From Bacteroidota bacterium (GTDB lineage: Bacteria > Bacteroidota > Bacteroidia > Bacteroidales > Bacteroidaceae): a DNA stretch of 38,541 bases. Made by a program: the position numbers and the translations under genes. The first letter of the stretch is position 1, and each line of letters opens with the position of its first letter. The DNA is taken from NCBI GenBank assembly GCA_023415545.1, contig JAEZKJ010000099.1, positions 1 to 38,541 of the forward strand. The letters are read 5' to 3'. The notes beneath the pieces are model-generated. The model worked only from the letters and a program-made list of their open reading frames with translations. It did no database searches and had not been told where the DNA came from. Positions 25,160-33,231 of this stretch are shown here, one piece after another.

Positions 25160-25472
25160 ATATTTTGTAACAATCCCCAATTATTTCAAAAAACTACATT
25201 TCTATAATCTAATAGGTATTTAGCAAAAGTAAACAAAGTTAATTCTTAATCTACCATTTTATTGAATGGAGCAGACCAAATTATTTATTATTTTTGCATT
25301 ATAATATCAGATAGAAACTAAGGTTTTGTCACGAGCTATATCTGCAGAAAGTTATGGAATGGATTATTTTTTCACACTTCCAATGTTTAGCAGATGTATA
25401 AATTTTAATCACTGCTGTGATATTGCCGATTAAAGAAGAAAAAACAATTTTATTTAGAAGTAAACGATATAG

Positions 25473-25961
25473 ATGGATAATTTTGCAGCAATAGATTTCG
25501 AAACAGCTAACAATGAGCGTTCTAGTGCTTGTAGCATTGGAGTAGTAATAGTACGCGAAGGCGAAATTGTTGATGAATATTACTCTCTTATCCACCCGGA
25601 ACCGGACTATTACCTTTATTGGAATACAAGAGTACATGGTATAACTAAAAAAGATACTATGAATGCTCCTCATTTTTCACAAGTATGGCAAGAGATAGCG
25701 CCAAGGATTGAAGGACTTCCACTTGTAGCTCACAATAAAGCTTTTGATGAAAGTTGCCTTAAAGCGCTTTTCAAAATGTACTGTATGGATTATCCTGATT
25801 ATGAATTTCACTGTACATATCAAGCTTCTAGGAAAATTAAGGAGATTCCAAATCATCAATTACATACCGTTGCCAGTTTTCTTGGCTTCAGAGAATTTAA
25901 TCACCATAATGCACTTGCCGATGCACAGGCTTGCGCATATATAGCAAAACATATTCTATGA
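25473..25961 (+). CDS. DnaQ-like (DEDDh) 3'-5' exonuclease
   Basis: A 162-residue stand-alone exonuclease of the DnaQ/epsilon fold. The catalytic residues are Asp8 and Glu10 (AIDFETAN), an Asp in VAHNKAFDESCL and the His/Asp pair in HHNALADAQACAYI near the C terminus. It lacks any polymerase, BRCT or UvrC part, so it is not the full DNA polymerase III epsilon chain; a DNA-repair or RNA/DNA trimming role is likely. Its stop codon overlaps the YigZ start (ATGA, 25958-25961), so the two are translationally coupled. Confidence 0.88.
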   Translation: MDNFAAIDFETANNERSSACSIGVVIVREGEIVDEYYSLIHPEPDYYLYWNTRVHGITKKDTMNAPHFSQVWQEIAPRIEGLPLVAHNKAFDESCLKALFKMYCMDYPDYEFHCTYQASRKIKEIPNHQLHTVASFLGFREFNHHNALADAQACAYIAKHIL

Positions 25962-26581
25962 GCACTATTCAAGAAGATACATATAAAACCATTGCCGATA
26001 TATCACAAGCTATATATACAGAAAAAAGGAGTAAGTTTATAGCTATTGCTTTTCCTGTGACTACTCATGAAGAGATAAAAGAGATTATTGAAACATATCA
26101 AAAGAAGTATTATGATGCTCGTCATCTCTGTTATGCATATATGCTTGGACATGAGAGGAAAGATTTCAGAGCTAATGATAATGGTGAACCTTCAGGAACA
26201 GCGGGAAGGCCTATTTTAGGTCAGATAAACTCCAATTTGCTTACTAATATTCTTGTTATTGTTGTTAGATATTTCGGAGGAATAAAGTTGGGCACAAGTG
26301 GACTTATTGTTGCTTATAAAGAGGCTGCAGCAGAAGCTATTGCCCAGTGCGAAATTATAGAAAAAACTGTAGACGATAATATAAAGGTGATGTTTGAATA
26401 CCCATTTATGAATGATATTATGAAGATCGTAAAAGATCTTTCTCCACAAATCATCTCCCAATCATACGATATGGATTGCTCTATTGAACTGAGAATTAGG
26501 CGTTCAGAAATGCCTATGCTTCGTTCCAGAATAGAAAAAGTAGAAACGGCAAGAATTATTGAGAAAGAGGAGGGGATTTAA
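25958..26581 (+). CDS. YigZ/IMPACT-family protein
   Basis: A 207-residue protein with an N-terminal UPF0029 (IMPACT) domain (KRSKFIAIAFPV, ARHLCYAYMLG, DNGEPSGTAGRPILGQI, VVRYFGGIKLGTSGL) and a C-terminal DUF1949 ferredoxin-like domain (about 135-205). Eukaryotic IMPACT proteins regulate Gcn2; the bacterial function is unsettled, with ribosome or nucleic-acid binding suggested by structure. I chose the ATG at 25958 because it overlaps the exonuclease stop (ATGA) and begins the conserved part; an upstream in-frame ATG at 25931 lies inside the exonuclease gene. It converges on uvrB with only 7 bases between stops. Confidence 0.88.
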   Translation: MSTIQEDTYKTIADISQAIYTEKRSKFIAIAFPVTTHEEIKEIIETYQKKYYDARHLCYAYMLGHERKDFRANDNGEPSGTAGRPILGQINSNLLTNILVIVVRYFGGIKLGTSGLIVAYKEAAAEAIAQCEIIEKTVDDNIKVMFEYPFMNDIMKIVKDLSPQIISQSYDMDCSIELRIRRSEMPMLRSRIEKVETARIIEKEEGI

Positions 26582-26588
26582 TTTTTTA

Positions 26589-28631
26589 TTATCCCCACTT
26601 ATCTTTAAGCATATCTTCCATCTTAAGAAGCTCATCACGATATTGAGCAGCCTCTATAAAATCTAATTTCTTGGCAGCTTCTTGCATAAGTTTTCTTGTC
26701 CTCTCAATAGATTTCTCCATTTGAGCCTTGCTCATATAGTTCATAACCGGATCTGCAGCAATATCCACCTTTTCAGGTTCAATATATGCATTAGCAAGAC
26801 TCTTTGGTTTTGCTATCTCAGCACTATTATCATTCGAGCCACCAAGAAGAGCAACATTTCTTGCTCTAACTATCTGTTGAGGAGTAATTCCATTAGCTTC
26901 ATTATAAGCCATCTGTTTCTCCCTTCTTCTGTTGGTCTCATCAATTGTCTTCTGCATGCTGTCAGTTATCTTATCAGCATACATTATCACTTTACCATTT
27001 ACATTACGTGCAGCACGACCTGCAGTTTGAGTAAGTGAACGATGAGAGCGTAAGAACCCCTCTTTATCAGCATCTAAAATAGCAACTAAAGAGACTTCAG
27101 GAAGGTCCAATCCTTCACGAAGAAGATTTACACCGACCAATACATCATAAATTCCTTGGCGCAAATCATCCATAATCTTCACTCTCTCCAATGTATCAAC
27201 ATCACTATGTATATAGTTACATCTCACGTCATGATTAAGAAGATACTCAGTAAGCTCTTCAGCCATTCTTTTAGTTAAAGTGGTTACAAGCACTCTCTCT
27301 TCTTTATCTATGCGTTGCTGTATCTCCTCCATAAGATCATCAATCTGATTCAAACTTGGGCGCACATCTATAATAGGATCAAGCAATCCGGTAGGACGTA
27401 TAACCTGATCCACAATAATACCTTCGCTCTCTTGAAGTTCATATTCAGCCGGAGTAGCACTAACATATATCACCTGTTTAGCCAAATCATGAAACTCTTC
27501 AAATTTCAGTGGTCTGTTATCAAATGCTGATCTCATTCTAAAACCATATTCCACAAGATTAGATTTTCTTGCTCTATCACCACCATACATTGCACGAATT
27601 TGAGGTACGCTAACATGACTCTCATCAATTACTATAAGATAATCATCAGGAAAGAAGTCAAGCAGACAGTAGGGGCGTGTTCCAGGCTCTCGGCCGTCAA
27701 AATATCTTGAATAGTTCTCTATACCTGAACAGTGTCCCAACTCACGAATCATCTCCATATCATACGATACACGTTCCTGCAGTCGTTTTGCCTCATAAAG
27801 TTTGCCCTCTTTTTCCAACTCAGCAACCTCTTTATGCATGTCATCTTCAATTTTATATATTGCTTGAAGTTGACTCTCTTTTGTAGTCATAAATAGGTTA
27901 GCAGGATAAATCTTATATTCATTAAACTCTGCTATTCTTACTCCTGATATTGGGTCTACCTCTTCAATGCTCTCTATCTCATCTCCCCAAAAAATCACTC
28001 GTAACAGATGATCAGCATAGGCTAAATATATATCTACAGTATCACCTTTAACACGAAAGTTACCTCTATTCAAGTCAATATCATTTCTTACATATAGGCT
28101 CTCGACAAGGCGGGTAAGGAATTTATTTCTATCAAATGGTTTATCTTTTGATATATCAATGACATTATTGTAAAAATCCGAAGGATTACCCATACCATAA
28201 ATACAGGAAACAGACGATACTACTATAACATCTTTTCTACCCGATAGTAGGGCAGAAGTAGCAGCCAAACGTAGTTTATCTATCTCATCATTTATAGCCA
28301 AATCCTTCTCAATATATGTATCGGTCGAAGGAATATATGCCTCGGGTTGATAGTAATCATAATATGATACATAATATTCAACAGCATTATTTGGGAAAAA
28401 ACTTTTAAACTCACCATATAATTGTGCAGCCAATGTTTTGTTATGGCTTAAAATTAGAGTAGGTTTATTTATGTTTTTTATTACATTTGCAATAGTAAAG
28501 GTCTTACCCGAGCCGGTAACTCCCAAAAGGGTTTGAGCAGGTACGCCCTGTTTTAATCCTTCAGTAAGTTCAGCTATGGCTTGAGGTTGGTCACCTGTAG
28601 GTTTATAATCTGAAATAAGTTGAAATTCCAT
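26589..28631 (-). CDS. uvrB: UvrABC excision nuclease subunit B
   Basis: DNA damage-recognition helicase-like subunit of nucleotide excision repair, loaded by UvrA and then binding UvrC. The 680-residue protein has Walker A GVTGSGKT (37-44), the beta-hairpin YYDYYQPEAYIPSTDTYIEKD-type segment (about 90-110), the DEAD-like IDESHVSVPQI, helicase motif VI QTAGRAARN, and a C-terminal UVR motif (EKSIERTRKLMQEAAKKLDF onward, about 640-675) for UvrC contact. Length and order are normal. uvrA lies 4.6 kb away in the opposite orientation. A GGGGAT/ATCCCC pair (26572-26577 with 26591-26596) straddles the two convergent stops and may act as a weak terminator. Confidence 0.97.
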   Translation of the reverse strand: MEFQLISDYKPTGDQPQAIAELTEGLKQGVPAQTLLGVTGSGKTFTIANVIKNINKPTLILSHNKTLAAQLYGEFKSFFPNNAVEYYVSYYDYYQPEAYIPSTDTYIEKDLAINDEIDKLRLAATSALLSGRKDVIVVSSVSCIYGMGNPSDFYNNVIDISKDKPFDRNKFLTRLVESLYVRNDIDLNRGNFRVKGDTVDIYLAYADHLLRVIFWGDEIESIEEVDPISGVRIAEFNEYKIYPANLFMTTKESQLQAIYKIEDDMHKEVAELEKEGKLYEAKRLQERVSYDMEMIRELGHCSGIENYSRYFDGREPGTRPYCLLDFFPDDYLIVIDESHVSVPQIRAMYGGDRARKSNLVEYGFRMRSAFDNRPLKFEEFHDLAKQVIYVSATPAEYELQESEGIIVDQVIRPTGLLDPIIDVRPSLNQIDDLMEEIQQRIDKEERVLVTTLTKRMAEELTEYLLNHDVRCNYIHSDVDTLERVKIMDDLRQGIYDVLVGVNLLREGLDLPEVSLVAILDADKEGFLRSHRSLTQTAGRAARNVNGKVIMYADKITDSMQKTIDETNRRREKQMAYNEANGITPQQIVRARNVALLGGSNDNSAEIAKPKSLANAYIEPEKVDIAADPVMNYMSKAQMEKSIERTRKLMQEAAKKLDFIEAAQYRDELLKMEDMLKDKWG

Positions 28632-28743
28632 ATATCAATTGTTGAATATTAAAGGTAAAATTACTGCTTATTTCTTTTATAACATATATTCATCGATAAA
28701 AAGAGTATTAGCCGATAATAAAATATTAAAAAATATATAACTT

Positions 28744-28775
28744 ATTGTATTATTCGGTTTAAACAAGTAAATTTG
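28744..28775 (+). promoter_or_regulatory. bamD promoter
   Basis: ATTG (28744-28747), 20 bases and TAAATTTG (28768-28775). The -7 box covers the in-frame TTG at 28773, so translation must start downstream at the ATG at 28794. Confidence 0.6.
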
Positions 28776-28793
28776 CACAATTATTTTAATAGT

Positions 28794-29648
28794 ATGAAGA
28801 AATATATAATAGTAGCTCTTGTTTCAGGATCAGTTGTTTTAACATCATGTGGTGATTATAACAAAGTTATCAAAAGCACAGACTACGAATACAAATATGA
28901 AGCAGCAAAAAGTTACTTTGCGAAGGGTGAAAACACGAAAGCTGCAACCCTTTTGGAAGAGCTTATAACAATCTTAAAAGGTACAAATCAAGCTGAGGAA
29001 TCACTATATATGCTTGCAATGGCATATTATAATCAGGGAGATTACATTACTGCTCAACATTATTTCAATACTTACTATACAACATATCCTCGTGGTACAT
29101 TTACTGAGCAAGCTCGTTTTTATTCAGGAAAAGCACTTTTCCTTGATACTCCTGAGCCTCGTTTAGACCAATCAAGTACTTACAAGGCTATTAATGAACT
29201 TCAACTATTCTGTGAATATTTCCCTGAGAGCAAAAACAAAATGGATGCTCAACAGATGATGTTCGACTTACAGGATAAACTTGTAGAGAAGGATTACCAA
29301 GCAGCTAAACTATATTATAATTTAGGTTCGTATACCGGTAATGCTTCATACACTTCGGACATGCGTATAAATGGTAACAACTATCAAGCTTGTATCACAA
29401 CAGTACAGAATGCCTTAAAAGATTACCCTTATACACAAATGCGCGAAGAGTTGTCTATACTTCTTCTTAGAGCAAAACACAAACTTGCAAAGGAGAGTGT
29501 TATTGAAAAACAAGAAGAACGTATGCGCGAAACAATTGATGAATATTATGCGTTTAAGAACGAGTATCCGGATAGTAAATATCTTAAGGAGGCTAACAAT
29601 ATATTCAAGGACGCAAGAAAATATGTGAAAGAAACTAACGAAAATTAA
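28794..29648 (+). CDS. bamD: Outer-membrane assembly lipoprotein BamD
   Basis: Essential lipoprotein of the BAM complex that folds beta-barrel proteins into the outer membrane. The 284-residue protein has a lipoprotein signal peptide with lipobox VLTSC (Cys19), then TPR-type helical repeats: YEAAKSYFAKGENTKAATLL, then SLYMLAMAYYNQGDYITAQH, and further repeats through about 260. The start at 28794 is fixed by the promoter and by the normal signal peptide length. It heads an operon with rpoZ and the DUF4293 gene, a usual Bacteroidales arrangement. Confidence 0.93.
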   Translation: MKKYIIVALVSGSVVLTSCGDYNKVIKSTDYEYKYEAAKSYFAKGENTKAATLLEELITILKGTNQAEESLYMLAMAYYNQGDYITAQHYFNTYYTTYPRGTFTEQARFYSGKALFLDTPEPRLDQSSTYKAINELQLFCEYFPESKNKMDAQQMMFDLQDKLVEKDYQAAKLYYNLGSYTGNASYTSDMRINGNNYQACITTVQNALKDYPYTQMREELSILLLRAKHKLAKESVIEKQEERMRETIDEYYAFKNEYPDSKYLKEANNIFKDARKYVKETNEN

Positions 29649-29662
29649 ATAAGTAATAGATT

Positions 29663-29998
29663 ATGGATTACAAAAAGACAAATGCTCCTTCAAATACCAT
29701 CACCCGTGATATGATGGATTTATGTAAAGATACGGGTAATGTATATGAAACTGTAGCTATCATTGGTAAACGTGCTAATCAGATTGCTGTTGAGATGAAG
29801 AACGATCTTTCAAAGAAGTTACAGGAGTTCGCTTCATACAACGATAATCTTGAAGAGGTCTTTGAAAATAGAGAACAGATTGAAATTTCTCGATATTACG
29901 AAAAACTCCCAAAGCCTACATTGATTGCTGCACAGGAGTACGAAGAAGGTAAAGTTTATTATCGTAATCCTTCTAAAGAAAAAGAGAAATTACAGTAA
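29663..29998 (+). CDS. rpoZ: RNA polymerase omega subunit (RpoZ/Rpb6 type)
   Basis: A 111-residue omega subunit that helps assemble RNA polymerase around beta prime. The core NVYETVAIIGKRANQIAVEM (26-45) is the conserved omega helix region, with KLPKPTLIAAQEYEEGKV near the end. It is longer than E. coli omega (91 residues), as in other Bacteroidota. It lies 14 bases after bamD and is followed by a terminator at 30017, so DUF4293 expression may depend on read-through. Confidence 0.9.
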   Translation: MDYKKTNAPSNTITRDMMDLCKDTGNVYETVAIIGKRANQIAVEMKNDLSKKLQEFASYNDNLEEVFENREQIEISRYYEKLPKPTLIAAQEYEEGKVYYRNPSKEKEKLQ

Positions 29999-30016
29999 TA
30001 GGTCATTTCTTAATTT

Positions 30017-30049
30017 AGGCCGCTCCTGTTGGAACGGCCTTATTTTTTT
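30017..30049 (+). terminator. Terminator between rpoZ and the DUF4293 gene
   Basis: AGGCCG pairs with CGGCCT (30017-30022 with 30035-30040), then one mismatch and TCC/GGA around TGTT, followed by a T-rich run (30041-30049). It is inside the usual operon, so it may attenuate rather than end transcription. Confidence 0.8.
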
Positions 30050-30072
30050 GAAAACAGTTAAATTTAATAGTT

Positions 30073-30522
30073 ATGATACAACGTATTCAAACGATTTATC
30101 TACTTATTGTCACCATACTTTCTGTGACATGCCTATTCCTTCCTATAGGATCATTCATTGATGGCAGTTCTATATCGGAATTCTTCAATCTATATATCAG
30201 CAAAGCTGATGGAGTGAAAGATTATGCACCATGGGCTCTATTTATTATATTGATATTGTCTGCACTTATCTCTTTTGTTACAATATTCCTTTTCAAAAAA
30301 AGAATGTTACAAATCCGTTTGTCTATTTTCAACATTATTCTTAATGTTGGTTATTATGCATCGTTTATTGCTTTCTTATTTATTTTAAAAAGCGATAAAG
30401 AGAGTTTTGCACTCAATTGGCCTATATGCCTACCTTTTATTAATATTATATTAAGCTGGCTTGCAGTAAGAGCTATTGGTAAGGATGAGATGCTTGTTAA
30501 AGCTTATGATAGATTACGATAA
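30073..30522 (+). CDS. DUF4293 membrane protein
   Basis: A 149-residue protein of unknown function with four hydrophobic segments (about 7-28, 52-74, 80-104, 114-132). The start MIQRIQTIYLLIVTIL is typical of DUF4293, and the family sits after rpoZ in Bacteroidales. It is separated from rpoZ by a terminator hairpin. No catalytic residues are evident. Confidence 0.85.
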   Translation: MIQRIQTIYLLIVTILSVTCLFLPIGSFIDGSSISEFFNLYISKADGVKDYAPWALFIILILSALISFVTIFLFKKRMLQIRLSIFNIILNVGYYASFIAFLFILKSDKESFALNWPICLPFINIILSWLAVRAIGKDEMLVKAYDRLR

Positions 30523-30540
30523 ATCTGTTTTTAAATAGAT

Positions 30541-30581
30541 AAAAAAGTAGCCTTCAGAATATTCTGAAGGCTACTTTTTTT
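30541..30581. terminator. Bidirectional terminator, 40-bp perfect palindrome
   Basis: The 20 bases 30541-30560 are the exact reverse complement of 30561-30580, with A and T runs at the ends. It lies between the converging DUF4293 and PorT-like genes and would work equally in both directions. Confidence 0.92.
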
Positions 30582-30607
30582 GCTAATTTTTTAATTACCT
30601 ATTCCTA

Positions 30608-31309
30608 TTATCTTTTTAAATCGAAAAGGTATGTCATTCGTGCTCCAAAATAGGTATTTGCTGAACGACTATAGTAATCTTTTACTCCTGCATTAAAAAT
30701 GTCTGAAAGGCCGAAATAATATCTTCCTTCCAAAAGGAAATGACCAATCTTTGTGCTAAGTTCTAAACCGGCACCACCGGTAAGACCATAATCAAATTTT
30801 TTATCGAGTTTAACATTATAAACTTTAGACGAACTATTAGGACGATCTGATGAATCCAATCCAGGAGTCTTATCTTCTTTTTCGCTGATTAGAAATGCAA
30901 CAGATGGTCCTAAGTTAATGAAAAACTGTAATCCTTTGTCGTAAGCATCTTTCCCAAAAGCAAGATGAGCCAAAAGAGGTATTTCTACATAGTTTAATAC
31001 TTTTCTATAATAATCAGTACTATTTTCATCCATCTTCTCTTCCCAACCTCTTTGTGAATAGTTTATCTCAACTTGTAATCCACATAACATCTTGAAGTAT
31101 TTTTCAGAGTTATATCTCGCCGTTACTCCAAAAGATTTTCCCATAAGTCCTTTTTGTTCTACCTTAGGATTAAAATCTATAGAGCTTAAATTTACTCCAC
31201 CATTAAAACCTACAGATAAATTATTTCTCTGATCAAATAGCTGCCCATATGAATTTTGTGAGCAGAATGTTCCAAGAATTATCAGCGCAGCAGCCAATAG
31301 TTTATTCAT
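30608..31309 (-). CDS. PorT-family outer-membrane beta-barrel protein
   Basis: A 233-residue small beta-barrel protein with a signal peptide (cleavage after about residue 23, SYGQ). Alternating aromatic strands and Gly-rich turns (SVGFNGGVNLSSIDF, GLTGGAGLELSTKIGHFLLEGRYYFGLSD, TYFGARMTYLFDLKR) fit the OMP_b-brl_2 / PorT group. The function of this member is unknown; PorT itself belongs to the type IX secretion system, but family membership alone does not place this protein there. Its ATG overlaps the LysM gene's stop by one base (TAATG), so the two proteins are coupled and probably work together at the envelope. Confidence 0.85.
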   Translation of the reverse strand: MNKLLAAALIILGTFCSQNSYGQLFDQRNNLSVGFNGGVNLSSIDFNPKVEQKGLMGKSFGVTARYNSEKYFKMLCGLQVEINYSQRGWEEKMDENSTDYYRKVLNYVEIPLLAHLAFGKDAYDKGLQFFINLGPSVAFLISEKEDKTPGLDSSDRPNSSSKVYNVKLDKKFDYGLTGGAGLELSTKIGHFLLEGRYYFGLSDIFNAGVKDYYSRSANTYFGARMTYLFDLKR

Positions 31310-33084
31310 TATTCAAAATGCATTTTAATAAGTTCATAATTCTTTGTCAAATGTACAAAGATTACCTTTTTATTTATAAAACCTCCCCAATTGTTTACTC
31401 TTTCAAATTTAAAGCCTGTTTGAATAGGAGTGACATTCACTTTAGATATGTTCTCTTCTGCTTGATTTCCATATTGAGAAAGAGCTTTTAAAAAGAAATA
31501 ACCTGTATCAAAACCTAAAACACCATATTTAGGATATGTGTTAGCCATAATCTTCCCATATGTCTTTCTATATAGTGAAGAGAAATTAACTGCTTCAGGG
31601 AATAGATTGTTTGTATAGAAAGATGTATAGAAGTATGTATCTAGTTCATAAAAACTTGATAGATGATCCGCAGTGTAGGTCTGCCACTCTGGGTAACCGA
31701 AAAGTTTTATGCTATATTCCGGATTCTCTCGTGTTGTAACAACAAGCTGAGGAAGTAACTTTATTAAAGCAGTATTACTTGATGAGAGAGGAATAAAAAT
31801 GTTATCCTTTTGAGGATTCATAGCAGCCTTTATGGCTTCAGGAATAATAGCATCACCTGTAAGTTCACTAAAAGAAATGTTATTATTTCTCAATTCACTC
31901 TTCAAGCCGCTAATAAACTCTGCCTTATCACCATTACCGACACCTGTATTAAGGAATATAACATTCGAGTTAGGGAACTGCTTAATAAAATGATCGTAAA
32001 CTTCTGAATAAAGGTATGACTGAGGAGTATTTATTTGATATATATCAGGATTCGAAAACACCTCATTACCTTTAGATGTAAATGGTACTACAAGTCGAAT
32101 ATTATTCTTTTTGGCAAACTCACTGGCAACTCTTACTTGTTCATGATAAGCAGGTCCAAAAATAATATTCATATCTTTCATTTCTTTCTTTGCAAGTACT
32201 TTTTGCAAAGAGGCAACATCATTAGATGTATCATAAGTATGAATTTCGAAAGAGTATCCCTGTCTCTTTAAACTATCTACTGCTAAAAGAAAACCCTCAT
32301 AATATTCAACCATTTTCGATTGCTCATCTTTACTTTCCCCTTTAGTCATAAAGGGTAGAAGTAAGGCTGCCTTTACTTTAGCAAACTTACGTGATGAAGC
32401 TTTACTTTTAATAAAAAGTTCACTATCTGAAGGGACATTATTAGTAATAAGTTTTATTGGATTTGGTATTCTTAAAAACATACCTTTTTTAAGTTTACCA
32501 TCTTTTAATTCAGGGTTAGCATCAACCAATTCCTGTTCCGAAATATTATAAAGTTTACTTATACTAAAAATGGTCTCTTTCTTTTCCACTCTGTGCATCT
32601 CTCGATATGACTTTTCCTGTTTACTTTTAGGAGATACAACATTCGGACTCTTGGTTTTATTATTTGCTAATATTGATGAATTATCAGCAGAAGATGTAGG
32701 TATAACTATTACCTGACCAACTTTAAAATGATCGGCGCTAAGTCCCGGATTTGCATTACAAATCTCTGAAGCAGTAATACCATATTTTACTGTTAATTTA
32801 TAAAGAGTCTCACCTTGTTGGATGGTATGGAATAGTTTCTTTTGCTCAACAACATTTTTCTGTGGAATCTTCAATACCGATCCACTTCTTAATATTATCT
32901 CACTACCGGGATTAAGATCAACAATCTCATCTACAGATACATTGTACATCGTAGCAATAGAGTAAAGGCTTTCTCCAGGAGTCACTGTATGAGTAAAGAG
33001 ATTATTGGAAGCATTTTGAGCTAATAAATTTGCTGCACACGAAGAGAGCAAAGTAGAAAAATATAATGCTTTTAAAAATTTCAT
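31309..33084 (-). CDS. Triple-LysM protein with periplasmic ligand-binding domain
   Basis: A 591-residue exported protein. After the signal peptide (1-22) come three LysM domains: about 30-75 (HTVTPGESLYSIATMYNVS), 84-130 (HTIQQGETLYKLTVKYGIT) and 160-208 (HRVEKKETIFSISKLYNIS). These are expected to bind peptidoglycan. Residues 235-590 are a type 1 periplasmic-binding-protein fold (VKAALLLPFMTKGES onward), as in LivJ/AmiC and LpoA-like proteins; this part may bind a small ligand or act as a scaffold. LSSC at 13-16 could be a lipobox, so either a soluble or lipid-anchored form is possible. It is coupled (TAATG) to the PorT-like barrel gene downstream. A -7 box (TACTTTTG, minus 33113-33106) precedes it. 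Confidence 0.88.
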   Translation of the reverse strand: MKFLKALYFSTLLSSCAANLLAQNASNNLFTHTVTPGESLYSIATMYNVSVDEIVDLNPGSEIILRSGSVLKIPQKNVVEQKKLFHTIQQGETLYKLTVKYGITASEICNANPGLSADHFKVGQVIVIPTSSADNSSILANNKTKSPNVVSPKSKQEKSYREMHRVEKKETIFSISKLYNISEQELVDANPELKDGKLKKGMFLRIPNPIKLITNNVPSDSELFIKSKASSRKFAKVKAALLLPFMTKGESKDEQSKMVEYYEGFLLAVDSLKRQGYSFEIHTYDTSNDVASLQKVLAKKEMKDMNIIFGPAYHEQVRVASEFAKKNNIRLVVPFTSKGNEVFSNPDIYQINTPQSYLYSEVYDHFIKQFPNSNVIFLNTGVGNGDKAEFISGLKSELRNNNISFSELTGDAIIPEAIKAAMNPQKDNIFIPLSSSNTALIKLLPQLVVTTRENPEYSIKLFGYPEWQTYTADHLSSFYELDTYFYTSFYTNNLFPEAVNFSSLYRKTYGKIMANTYPKYGVLGFDTGYFFLKALSQYGNQAEENISKVNVTPIQTGFKFERVNNWGGFINKKVIFVHLTKNYELIKMHFE

Positions 33085-33231
33085 TTTACCTATCGTTTAT
33101 TTATACAAAAGTACAAAAAAAACCTATCTAATCACATTACTAACTAAGAATAGAGATATTATTACTCTTTTTAATAAAAATATTCGACGGGAAACATTAA
33201 TTTTGCCTACTTTAAAGTGTGAGTTTAAATT

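Larger units (their letters stand above)
25074..25472. other. Intergenic control region between uxaC and the exonuclease gene
   Basis: 399 bases without a supportable gene. The left part holds the uxaC promoter and operator (25117-25159). The right part has a plus-strand TATTTTTG box (25289-25296), which would give the exonuclease gene a leader of about 170 bases. That leader can form competing small helices (TTTAATC 25404-25410 with GATTAAA 25428-25434; TCAC with GTGA inside 25409-25420) and contains two very short open frames of about 15 codons near 25355-25435. None has evidence of being used. Confidence 0.5.

Noticed and set aside
25329..25673. Minus-strand open frame of 114 codons across the exonuclease gene start
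   Set aside because: Composition is that of an antisense shadow (runs of Ile, Phe and Tyr, no recognisable domain), and it overlaps a well-supported catalytic gene.
25931..25957. Upstream ATG start for the YigZ gene
   Set aside because: It would lie well inside the exonuclease gene and adds nine unconserved residues; the ATGA overlap at 25958 is the common arrangement.
26682..27038. Plus-strand open frame of 118 codons within uvrB
   Set aside because: It is antisense to the highly conserved uvrB sequence and has no recognisable features.
28773..28793. Upstream TTG start for bamD
   Set aside because: It overlaps the TAAATTTG promoter box; the ATG at 28794 gives a standard lipoprotein signal.
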